A stretch of DNA of 64,000 nucleotides from Heliocidaris erythrogramma. Taxonomy: Eukaryota > Echinodermata > Echinoidea > Camarodonta > Echinometridae. The notes under the pieces were generated by a model that did not search any database, was not told where the DNA came from, and saw only the letters and a program-made list of their open reading frames with translations. The stretch spans positions 38,716,350 to 38,780,349 of the forward strand of contig CM046858.1 in assembly GCA_025617745.1 (NCBI GenBank), in the 5' to 3' direction. The translations under genes and the position numbers were made by a program. Shown here piece by piece: positions 47,736 to 58,378 of the stretch (position 1 is the first letter of the stretch; every line of letters begins with the position of its first letter).

Positions 47736-48800
47736 CCCTGTGGTTGCAAGCTTAATTAAATAAGCTTCTAATTAATTATTGGTATTCTGATGTAATTTTG
47801 CCATACATGGACTGAAAATGATACCATTCTATGTTAAAGTGAGCTACATTTGTAGAATGGTATCCAATAACGTAATGTTTGTTTGATTGATTGATTGATT
47901 AATTGATTATGAACTTCTTAAACTGTGGCCTGAGGTCCCCATGCTACCAAAGAAGTGTGTGAAATGTAGTCACATGCTTTGCTGCTAACCAGCTGAACAA
48001 AGTTTTGTGTGCCCGACATTAAATTCTATATAGAAGAGGGCAAATCGATGCCCTATTCCTGAGGTGGTTTTTCCTCTCATTTTATACAGAAAGATGTATC
48101 CTCTTTATCCTATTAAAAAAACACCTTTCATTGCCTTATGCATTTTGAACTGCCCAAGTTGTAATGTCATTTCTAGTTTTGTGGACTAAGAAAAGCATCT
48201 TTCTCTTCTTGAAATTTAACTTCTTTTTTTTTAATCGTTAGATTCATGCCATTTAAAATTGTTTGCATCAAGATAACTACCAGCTATGAAAAATGTCACT
48301 ATGATTGAAAACTTTATCGCAAGAAAGTTCATTTGTCATAAATGTTTGTAAAATTGCTGGCACACTGAGAGTTTAAGAGGTTTGTTTGAATTTAAGAATT
48401 TTTGTCATATAACGTACAATATAACTATAATTTCATCCATATTTTGTCAATGCAATTCACACTTTTACAAAGTTTAGCAGTAAATGTGCTCAGAATTAAT
48501 CAGAACATTACAAAGGGATACCTTAGAGATTTGTGAATCCAATTTTTATGGACGAGTTGATTGAACAGTAGAAATATTGAGTAGAAAAATTTAATTATTG
48601 TTTATAATATATAGAAGTATATATGTGTTCTCATTTGGTCAATACATATTTCATTCCATCCATGGTGATTGTATATGACATTCTAGAATGTATTTGGATC
48701 CAGGAATGTTTTTTAGTAGTAAATAATACAGGTACTGTGCAAACGCGAATTTATGTGTACCGGTAAGCCAGGAGAAAGTATAGACACTATGAATACGATG

Positions 48801-49173
48801 ACAAAATATACAGCTCCTCATTGTACCCTCCACGATTGCTCTGGTGGAAAAAAAGAACATCCCTTCATTGCTATTATGTAAAATAAGTAGAAAAGGTGAA
48901 TATGCATGTGACACCTGTTCTACATATTTTTACATAATAGCAATGAGGGATGTTCTTTTGTCTAACAGAACAACTTTGGAAGGTACAATGAGCTGTATAT
49001 TTTGGACCTCTCTCCCTCTCAGTATCTTTCATCCTCTTTTTTTTTTTTTTTAAGTAGAACAGGAAAATATGCGTGTTACGCCTGTTCTGCATATTTTTAC
49101 ATAATAGCAATGAAGGGATGTTATTTTGTCGACCAGAGCAACTTTGGAAGGGACAATGAGCTGTATATTCTGT
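48801..49173. repeat. Long hairpin with a second right arm, duplication copy 1
   Basis: The left arm at about 48802-48898 and the right arm at about 48911-49005 are about 95 nt each, complementary at roughly 85 percent by eye. A second right-arm-like copy follows at 49054-49173 after a T-rich stretch. Shared pieces are tacataatagcaatga and aacaactttggaagg. The structure is repeated in copy 2. Confidence 0.8.
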
Positions 49174-49574
49174 CCACTTCTTTGTTCGCCATGTTCATAG
49201 GGTTGCCTGGGCAATATCATGTGGATGATTTCATCATCCATGATGGTGTGTTCTTGTGTACATACAGATATTCCACACCACTTTACAAACATTTGTACTC
49301 TACATAACTATTTCTGATCGAAGAGATGTATAACTACCGTATAGCCTGTCTTTGCCATGTTCTCAAAAAGAACCGATCAAACGTGCATTTAAAAACAGTT
49401 CATACCATTCCATCTCATTTGTTTAGCGTAATTTTGTTGTCATATCGATTTGTTTAGATTCATACATGTCGGAATATACCCAACATAATGCTGGGATGGT
49501 GTCGGGATACTTCACGGAAGATAATTAATGAAGCAAGTTTATACTTGTGTCTTGCATAGGGTTAGGATATACAT

Positions 49575-49805
49575 ACTGTAACGCCGTTGCCAACTGTACA
49601 TCCGGGTTGGGTAGGAAAGACATTAGTCCATTTTAATTGGGCCGTCGCGCAGCGTCCGGAGCATAGCGGAAATATGTCACAACAGGGCGGTTTTGAGGTG
49701 TCTGTCTTTCAGAAAGCAACGGCCTCCGATGAGGGGCGACGCAATGCAACGGTCTATTGTGCTGATATCCGATATCCGATAAGCGAATTGTGACGGCTTC
49801 CCTAA
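49575..49805. repeat. CG-rich pocket in duplication copy 1
   Basis: It is denser in CpG than its surroundings, with gccgtcgcgcagcgtccgga and the double tatccgatatccgataagcg. Similarity to copy 2 (62195-62415) is lower here than around it. It may be a transposon fragment or a small regulatory element; no gene was recognised. Confidence 0.5.
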
Positions 49806-51828
49806 GAGCATTTCTAAACAACTGTAGATTTATTGTATGGAAGTGAGCATCAATTGATGTTGATTGCTGAACACCAATTTGTAGAGTTACTGATTTTGTC
49901 TGTTTTTTAAAAAAAGTTTTCCTTCTTAGTTATTGTTAACCCATTGAATGTTGTTACATTGTCTTCAGGAAATTGATATGTAAATATCTATAAATCATTT
50001 TATTTTGGGTTTGTATAAAAGCCTGGTTATGTGACAAAAAAAATTAGTTGCAGTTGTAAAAATGACTCGTAGCTCAATTTAGTCAGTAAATACATGTAAA
50101 TGTAAGACGAAGCAGTGTTAGGGATTTGTTTTTTGTTAAACTCATGGTTGAAGGCAATATATCTTTAGAAGTGGTGATCAAAGGCATATGTCTGCTGCAT
50201 ACTAAAGGAATTTTCAGTGGAGTTTTGAGTATGGGTGCTTTTTTATTTGAAAAATAATTTGATTTTAAAAATTCTTTGGTAAAAAGAAGGAGAACAAAAG
50301 TTTAAACTAGGTGGTGTGAATATCTCCGACTCTGAAATCCTTGCATATTGTTGGTAAACAATTTATGAGAGATGTTTGCATGCCTGGATGTTTTGAATAT
50401 TATATTTGTGAGAATTTATCTTTGAAAGAACTCATAGATTATGAAAAAAAATGTTTTATTTATCCCCTATAAAGCATAGCATGCTTTATGTATTTGCTGC
50501 TTGTTAGCCATAGGGTTCATTTTTATTTATACTGGTACTGGCATATACCATTACAACAAAGTTTTCTGGATCATACAAAATTCATTTTCAATGTAGTTGT
50601 ACATGTATGTGGATGTCATTTAATTGGCAGAGAGTAGATTGATGGAATACTCAACTGAATCAGACAATATTATTTCTAGTAAACGTTGTATATTTGATAT
50701 TGCTGTAAACAACTTTATTATTTATGTGTACATGATGTAGTGGTAAAAATGTTTTGTATATTATAGTAGAATGTGATGTTATGGTATTACATATACAACT
50801 ACATGTACATGCATAAAGTTATACAGTCATGTATCATGTAAACTGATAAAAGAAAATTTATATTTCTCTTCTTTCTCTTCAGGTCATTTTGAATTTATTT
50901 AAAAACCATATATATTGTTTTTTATAATTGATAAGCATATGAACTGTGGCATAGCGGACATTCAGTACTTGTATAATTCTTTTGGACATTTATTTGAAAT
51001 GAATGTACAAAATGTACTTGCCTTTCTACACGATATGAAAAGCCTCTCCTCTTTCTCATTTTGTGCATACAGATTGTATACTTTGTTTGAGTGAACAAAA
51101 AATGCTGTTGCTTTATGGAAAAAGTATGTATCCAGAGAATGTTTTATTACATGGAGTATGTATCTCGTCTTTTAAAGAGCTTAATGTTTTCAGTGTGGCT
51201 TGTGGCTGCCTATTGTATGTTCTAGGATGGAGGAGGTATATGGAATTTATGGGAATAAAATACAAAGATAACTTGAGATTTGGTGTACTCTTTTTAATAC
51301 ATGGAGTTGAATCTTTGCACCTTGTATTGTGGACTTCTCTCCCTCTCAGTATCTTTCATCCTCTTTTTAATTTCCTCTTCTCTATCCAACTGTCTTTTTA
51401 ATTCCCTCTCCCATCTCTAGATCGCTTCTGTTGTCCTCTTTTCCTTTTCTTTCATTCTTTCTCACTCCCCGCGGTCTACATGTGTCTCTCTCTGCTTGCA
51501 GTAGCACAGCTTCAGGGGTGCATGGAAATGGGGGGGGGGGGGGGGTGTTCGCATGCACTCCTCAATGAACAGTGAAAACAAAAGTGAAATAAAGATAACA
51601 GAAAAAGAGAGAAAAAAGGGAGAGGGAAAAGGAAAGTGAAAAGATGACAGAATTCAAATGTATCCATCTTCTAAGACCCCTCCCCCTGCCCTCCCCCTTA
51701 TGATGTACATGTAAGTGCTGCATCAATTGTAGGACCCATGCTACGCCACAATCCGTTAATCTTTCTACATCCGTCTATCATCTCTCATGTTGGCATGCGC
51801 TCCCTGTTGAACAGCGGGAAAAGAATAT

Positions 51829-52358
51829 GAGAGAGAAAGAGAAGAGAGGAGAGAGAGGAGAAAGAAAGGAGAGAAAGAAAGGAGAGAAAGAAAGGAGAGA
51901 AAGGAGAGAAAGAAAGGAGAGAAAGAAAGGAGAGAAAGAAAGGAGAGAAAGAAAGGAGAGAAAGAAAGGAGAGAAAGAAAGGAGAGAAAGAAAGGAGAGA
52001 AAGAAAGGAGAGAAAGAAAGGAGAGAAAGAAAGGAGAGAAAGAAAGGAGAGAAAGAAAGGAGAGAAAGAAAGGAGAGAAAGAAAGGAGAGAAAGAAAGGA
52101 GAGAAAGAAAGGAGAGAAAGAAAGGAGAGAAAGAAAGGAGAGAAAGAAAGGAGAGAAAGAAAGGAGAGAAAGAAAGGAGAGAAAGAAAGGAGAGAAAGAA
52201 AGGAGAGAAAGAAAGGAGAGAAAGAAAGGAGAGAAAGAAAGGAGAGAAAGAAAGGAGAGAAAGAAGAGGAGAGAGAAAGAGAAAGAAGAGAGAAAAAGAG
52301 GAGAAAGAGAAAGTGGAGAGGGAGGGAGACAGAGAGGAGAAAGAGAGGAGAGAGAGAG

Positions 52359-52401
<43 letters not shown>

Positions 52402-52511
52402 AAGAGGAAGAGGAGGAGAAAGAGAGAAGAGAGAAAGGAGGAGAGAGAAGAGAGAAAGAAGAGAAAGAGAGAAGAGAAAGAGAGAGAGAGAGAGAGAGAG
52501 GGAGGGAGGGA
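51829..52511 (+). repeat. 683-nt purine tract with 13-bp minisatellite
   Basis: Only two pyrimidines (T 52314, C 52330) interrupt the run. The unit ggagagaaagaaa repeats about 30 times between about 51868 and 52265, followed by less regular GA-rich DNA. The reading frames across it are Lys/Arg/Glu/Gly on one strand and Ser/Leu/Phe/Pro on the other, and are not credible genes. Confidence 0.95.
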
Positions 52512-53341
52512 TATGTAAAGTGAAAAGATGATAGAAGCCCTTTCAAATTTAAAACTGTCTTTCTCTTTTTTGTACACAAACAAAACAAAGGCTGCAGGAG
52601 TATAATACTGTTATATCAGTATAATTTATATCAACTGTCCTATACCGTTTTAAACAGTCAGATTTGCTGTCATACATACATGTACAACAATTCATGAACA
52701 AAAAAAAATCACACCGTGTACATAATCAGCATGTGATGCTGTAGTAAAAAAAAAAAGAATATACATGTATGATAATATAATTATAAATAAATTCATAAAT
52801 TAATCTATACAGTACATACAAACATGTACACTGTACATGCATTTATCATGTAAATTATCATACATATACAGTACATCCAACAAAATGGATATGCATTTTT
52901 CATATACGTGTACTTTAGCTTGACTTTTCAATAAACATATACCCTTCACAAAAAAAAGGTCAAAATTTGAAACGGACCTGAACAAAGCTGTCTTTCACAG
53001 ATAACAAAATATACCATCAAGAACATTCAATTGCAAGGAATAAATATGAATTATCACAACTCAGAAAGTTTGAACACGGCAAATCATTACATTTTAGTAC
53101 GTATGTTGTTTGTATTCTACTTCGCTCCACAGATCATGCAAAACGCCTCATCTCAATTTAATCTTGATTTTGGCAGCAAATGACTACTAATATTTCAGAT
53201 TGCAATACATAGGTATATAAAATACATGACAATAAATGTATATATGTTTACTAATACTAGACAAGAGAGATTTCTTTTGGCTTCACACAATTTCCCCCAA
53301 GTGTCCAAAGTAAATTTCACCAATATCCTTTTTGAATTAAC
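52512..53341. other. AT-rich spacer between duplication copies
   Basis: Several TACATGTA palindromes and A-runs; no gene or named element. Confidence 0.6.
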
Positions 53342-53482
53342 CTGGGGAGCGTTTCATCAAGCATTTCGTCACTGATTTTTACAGACAACTGTTATAAGCT
53401 ACTGAAATCCTTGCATCTGACTGGCTGAGAGCAAATTTGTAAGTAAAAATCACTGTGAAACGCTTGATGAAATGATCCCCAG
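53342..53482. mobile_element. Hairpin MITE, family C, ctggggagcg arms
   Basis: The arms are ctggggagcgtttcatcaag and the complementary cttgatgaaatgatccccag. The core is actgaaatccttgcatctga followed by ctggctgagagc, shared with copies that have different arms. Confidence 0.85.
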
Positions 53483-54258
53483 TTGAGCACTTAAAAGCCC
53501 AAGATAACTCGGTCAGGAGTCTACAGAAAATATGTGTTGTACCAAAGTAACCACCCGGGACCGCCCTTCTTATTACTCACTGAACCGCCCGGAACCCCCT
53601 GTGGACTTTGACCTGTGTAACACTACAGCAAATGTATTGTAGGGGAAATTTGGGGTGTGCTATCTTTACACATAAGCCATTTAGTATCTGCATTGAAGCG
53701 ATGCGTATTCTGCGGAAAGATTTTGCGTACAGTAGAGAGTCTATGCCACAAGATGGTTCACCGAGACCGAGTTCAGTGAGTAAACATCTACAATACGCGT
53801 AATCTTTAGGTGCTAAAGGGTTAAAGCTTCTCTCCAAAAATTTGGGACCGATCCCACCTGAATGACAACCGGAAGAATACGAATTGCTCCCACATCGCTC
53901 TGATGTGTTTACGTGCAAAATGCATTGGAAATCCTTCTTGGGAGGTCTATGCCAATAAGCCTCTTTCAATGATTTTAATCTGTCATTTGGATCGCTCGGT
54001 AAGGGATAAGGCAGTTCGGAATTACAATTTGCGCATATGCAGATAAAGGTCACTTGAACCGATTACAATTGACCTTTATACCCTTTTAACAATGTACGCA
54101 CTGGTATGATTTGACATGTTAAACAAGTAGCGCGTCCACCAAAACAGATGCGTGTGCCCGCACAAATTGGGGTCATGTCAGGGTCATTCGTACCATGTAC
54201 GAATTATGAACTGGCTTGTTTTCTTACGACGGACAGACCTCAATGATAATATCTGTTA

Positions 54259-54401
54259 GCTGGGGAGCGTTTCATCAAGCTTTTTGTCAGTGATTTTTAC
54301 TGACAAATTTGTTCTCAGCCAATCAGATGCAAGGATTTCAGTAGCTTATAACAGTTGTTGGTAAAAATCACTGACAAAACGCTTGTTGAAACGCTCCCCT
54401 G
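54259..54401. mobile_element. Hairpin MITE, family C, ctggggagcg arms
   Basis: The arms match the copy at 53342, while the core is in the opposite orientation (tctcagccaatcagatgcaa). Confidence 0.85.
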
Positions 54402-54496
54402 ATGTCCCTCATTCTGGGCTGTGTCTATTATTTTGATCAACAGAACCCAACCGATTTTATAGTAGTCAAAATCACTAAGGTGGGACCACTTTAATC

Positions 54497-54788
54497 TAAT
54501 AATAATAATATGTTCCATTTATATAGCGCAGCTACTATATGAATATACTCTACTGCGGTTAATACAAAGTATCACATTATTACCCCGGCTTTAGCCGAGC
54601 TGTCATGATAGGCGCTAAAGCATTCAAGGAATTTCTTCCTACCGGGTACCCATTTACTTCACCTGGGTGGAGAGTGGCAAATGTAGATGAATGTCTTGCC
54701 AAAGGACATTAGCGCCGTGGCGGGATTCGAACCGCGAACCATGTGAGCCACAGTCCGGCGACGTATCCCCTAGACCACGACACCTCTA
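54497..54788 (-). mobile_element. tRNA-derived SINE, minus strand
   Basis: The minus strand reads agaggtgtcgtggtctagg, B-box cggttcgaatccc, the ctttggcaagacattcatct module, ccacccaggtg and a gcgctatataaat/TATT end. Its head resembles the copy at 25739. Confidence 0.85.
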
Positions 54789-54832
54789 CATTGCTATACA
54801 TGTACATGTAGGTACATCAAATAATCTATTTG

Positions 54833-55249
54833 GTAACCCTTTCATTCATTTCAGGGCTAAATTGATCACATTTTGTTCTACAAATTGGCAACAATAATAT
54901 TTTTCTTTTAATGCTACATACATGTAGTTCTAATCAAATGTAATGTCTTTGAAAACTATATAGATGGTTAGGGACCTTGTCGAAAGTTGGAAAAATTGAG
55001 CAATTTGGACAGAAATAAACAATGATTTTGAACCTCTCAATTATGTTGCCAAATTAAGGATTTTAAAGCTTATTCTCATTTGTAAAAATTCCTGGCATCA
55101 AACAACACGGAAATGCAACAAAAATGGATACAGTGAGTGCAGAAATCTTTGCTCTTTCTACTCATGCATGTGGTATATTTTTTAGGGCTCTGAATCAACA
55201 GTTTTAAGCCAAACCACAAAATGTGGAGTGACGTCATGAAAGGGTTTAA
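54833..55249 (-). mobile_element. TTAA-type MITE, family B copy 5
   Basis: Its orientation is the same as at 27641. The ends are gtaaccctttcatt and catgaaagggtttaa, so one TTAA has mutated. The inner modules are retained. Confidence 0.75.
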
Positions 55250-56009
55250 GTATGTATTCAGTTAATGCCCTTCTGGTCCCCCACCCCCCCCCCCCCCCCC
55301 CCAAAAATTAAACCAAACAAACAAACAAAAAAAAAACAACCCCCCCAAAAAAAAACAAAAAACAAAAAACAAAAAAAACAACCAAGATGAAATATGCAAT
55401 AGAGTTTAACATTATCATTCAGGTGGGACCAGCTGCTTACCATTCATCTTTCATATGTAAATGAACTACAGGTGAGAAATTTTGCATAGGTCACCCAATG
55501 ATATCACCACACGTTATATCTGCATAGAAAAGAATTACATTGATCAATCATATTATGATTACTTTGCCCCCAAAAGCCACAAATTTAAACTAGCCACCAT
55601 CTGCATTCCCAATACATGTAGAGAAGTTCTTTCAAAATACAACCTTCTGTGTTACAAACATTTCGTCTTTCTGCTGCATTTCCCTGCAATTTCTGAAGTA
55701 TTTTTTGTTTCAATTGTTTTAATGTTTTACATGTATTGTATTTGTAATGTGTTTTTATGAATTTGCTAAATAAAATTGAATGGAACATGTACATACGCAA
55801 ATACATGTACAATGTACCATGGTAACGATATGACGATACAACAGTTAAAATAATGAGAAATAAAGAATACACATCCTATAGCCTTACATGTATGTGTAGT
55901 AAATTATTGGCAAGATCTTCGGCTACAAAGGAAAATAAATATTACACATACTTCTCAACATTTAAAGTTGCTGTTTAATATGTCGGATGCTAAGACAATA
56001 TTTGGGACA
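55250..56009. other. Low-complexity and AT-rich spacer
   Basis: A C-run and A/C-rich low-complexity sequence at 55270-55382; the rest is AT-rich with no recognised feature. Confidence 0.6.
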
Positions 56010-56087
56010 TTAACCCTCTCATTCCCCTAGGTGCAAGAATGTGTATTAACTCAATGGGTTTTTATGGCTTGGGACTGAGAGGGTTAA
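56010..56087. mobile_element. Very short TTAA-bounded inverted-repeat element
   Basis: The perfect 12-bp inverted ends ttaaccctctca and tgagagggttaa enclose about 54 bp. It resembles a deletion derivative of a TTAA-target element but is not the same sequence as family B. Confidence 0.6.
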
Positions 56088-56870
56088 GCTATCAAAACAA
56101 AGGAAGAAAGAACTTCCAGTATATTTTACCACCCCTCCCCCCCCCAAAAAAAATAAGATACCATATCTGTGTGCCAATTGCAGAAATTTTTGTCACTCTA
56201 TAGCCGAGATCCCGGGAAGGGGGGGGGGGAGTGGAATCCATCCCCCTGCTGAGAGGGCGCCAAAATAACCCAGCCTTTTTAGGGTTAAAGTGATTTGGTA
56301 ACTTTGTAGAGGCTTGATAAAATCTGAGCTGCCTGGCCTTACAGTGTATGTTATATGGTGTAAAAATGAAGCCCAGGGGGAAAAAAGCACTTCAAAATCA
56401 TATCCTTCACAAAAGTACTGTAAACATATGCAAGTGACTGGAAATGCCAGACTAATTTTCCCCAATAGACTCAGTGTTAGACTAAAGCGTATGGCCATAA
56501 GCTTTCGTAAATGGGAGTATTCAGTCATAGATATCTTAATAATAGCATTATATAGTTGAAAACCTTCTATGCCTGGCTATTTACATGTATTTATCCTTCT
56601 GAACATCATTATACAAGACAGATATCATCAATTTATTAAATCAAGCCTCCACAAAGTTACCGAATCCCTTTAAAGATTATGATATTGATATAACATATGA
56701 ATTCTGAACTCACCTCAGATGGATCAAAATAACTATCCAGATAAAACTAACTTTCCAATGTGTAAATACTGTATTAGTCTGTAACTTGAGCCTGCTGTGT
56801 CATGCAATTAACCAGCCAAGGTTTCATCTTTCATCTGGTACAGTCCCACATCACAGGCTTTCATCCGCCT

Positions 56871-57084
56871 TCTGCATGCAAGTGCTGCATACATGTAGAC
56901 CAAGTACTTAATAGCAGGACCTGGTCTGTTTATGTAAATACTGCATAGACCAGGCTTCGTTAAACTGGGCCTCTTCTATGCATGTAAATGCTGCAAAGAC
57001 CAGGCAAAAAAAAAATGACCTGGTCTACGTCTATCCATGTAAGTGCTTTATAGACCAGGCACTAAAAAGTAGGACCTGGTCTAC
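56871..57084 (+). repeat. Four-unit minisatellite at the duplication breakpoint
   Basis: The units at 56871, 56928, 56978 and 57033 are 50-57 bp each. Each has an atgtaa(a/g)tgctgca part and a gaccagg ... cctggtc inverted pair. The last unit ends at 57084, one base before similarity to the DOP1 last exon begins. Confidence 0.85.
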
Positions 57085-57399
57085 TCACACCATAATGCAG
57101 AGGAGTAGTCAAGGGCGCCCTCTCTTGACCATGCATCACATCCGCTCGGTGGAAGAGCTCTTGCCTTTCTTCAACACCCTATGCAGCATGCAGCAGTCGT
57201 CCACAGCCAGACCTCGCACCACATCCCAGGGACCGACCACGCCCTCTGGTAGCCATGACAACAAGCAAACCAACGGCAGGGCTGACGATGAGGAGGAGGT
57301 GGTTGTCATGGAGAAACAGGAGAGCAGCGTCCAGTCTGCGATGGCTGACGACGAGCTGATAGAACAGCTGGTGGAAAGAGATTTCCTCCTCATAGCGTG
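57085..57399 (+). pseudogene. DOP1: Second copy of DOP1 terminal exon, 5' splice context lost
   Basis: Bases 57085-57399 repeat 44423-44737 almost exactly. I see three changes in the coding part: one synonymous (Leu), one Leu to Ser and one Asp to Ala. The stop codon is retained at 57398-57400. The normal acceptor (ctttttcag) and the first few codons are absent and are replaced by minisatellite DNA. A cag at 57098-57100 would be in frame if used as an acceptor. Either this is a dead duplicate exon, an alternative last exon, or a second allele in the assembly. Confidence 0.8.
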
Positions 57400-57796
57400 A
57401 TGATGTTGGTGGGAACAGAACTCCGGAAGGTTGTAAGGAAAGATGGATGGAGTAGAAAAGTATGCTTTCTTGACATGTCATGGAATCAAACTTGACTATA
57501 AGGACTACGCAAGGGAAATGTAGAAAGTGGTCTTTATAGTCAAGTGGTCTATGTATACAGGTTCTCTCGGTGCAGGTTTAATTGAGAAGTGTACATGTAG
57601 TCTTTGTGGGTAGGCGGTTGCTCAAGCAGTTTCACTGTATTACATAAATGACGACTCCTTGTATGACGCCGGGATCTTGCTAATGGTCAACTGCACATGG
57701 CTGCTGTTGAAGATGCCTTCGGGATTTGCATGACTCATTTCATGGCCTTTTATTTTTACCCATTGTGCAATTACCTGTACATGTAGCCTGGCGTGG

Positions 57797-58178
57797 AAAG
57801 AGCATTTGTGAGCTTTCTCATTCCTTTTATGTCAGTTTGGTTAACATCATATTGTAATATGACTTGTGTATGTAGTCCCATATACCAACTTCTGTGTGCA
57901 GTACATGTGCTTTTCAGCGAGATTGGGTCAATTTCCTCTCTATTTTCATGATCCCAAAACAACACAATACATGACAATTCTTATGTAGACATGATCAACC
58001 TTTCCCAACTGCTTTGAGACAGTCTCATTCACAAGGTCATTGCATGACCAGAACTCACCTTTATCTTCAAGATCCACCTCCTTATTCCAGGGCCAGGCCA
58101 TACATACGTGCGCTATTTCCAAAGCTCTTTGAAAGCGCATTGGGATGTTTCTATCATAATGTGAAACTGGCTAAACAA
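57797..58178 (+). repeat. Dispersed repeat, family A, in duplication copy 2
   Basis: It is the duplicated counterpart of 45134-45515 with only small differences. Confidence 0.75.
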
Positions 58179-58188
58179 GAACAAAATA

Positions 58189-58378
58189 CTGTGAAACCTG
58201 TCTACGAAGACCGCTCAAGGGATACAAGAAAAACAGTCTTTATGAGCAGGTGGCCTTTATGTACAGGTTCCTTTAATACACGTTTCAATGAGGAACACTT
58301 TTCAAGGGAAACAAAGATTGTGGTCTTTATAGACAGGTGGTCTTTCTATACAGGTGGTCGCTAAAGCAGGTTTGACTG
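58189..58378. mobile_element. MITE, family E, within segmental duplication copy 2
   Basis: This is the duplicated counterpart of 45526-45715, with several substitutions (for example aaaacagtctt for aaagcggtctt). Confidence 0.8.

Larger units (their letters stand above)
44423..51410 (+). repeat. Segmental duplication, copy 1 (DOP1 last exon and 3' flank)
   Basis: The stretch is repeated in direct orientation at 57085-64000. The offset is 12,662 nt at the left end and about 12,619 nt near the right end, so the copies differ by a few tens of net inserted bases plus scattered substitutions. It contains the last coding exon, the 3' UTR, dispersed repeats and a long hairpin. It probably includes the natural DOP1 transcript end. 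Confidence 0.95.

Noticed and set aside
49587..49793. 68-codon frame in the CG-rich pocket, also partly present in copy 2
   Set aside because: The frame is not preserved between the two copies and no domain is recognisable.
51765..52588. Long open frames (234-272 codons) across the GA-rich tract on both strands
   Set aside because: They follow purely from the absence of T in a 13-bp purine repeat, which removes stop codons. The products are Lys/Arg/Glu/Gly or Ser/Leu/Phe/Pro repeats with no domain.
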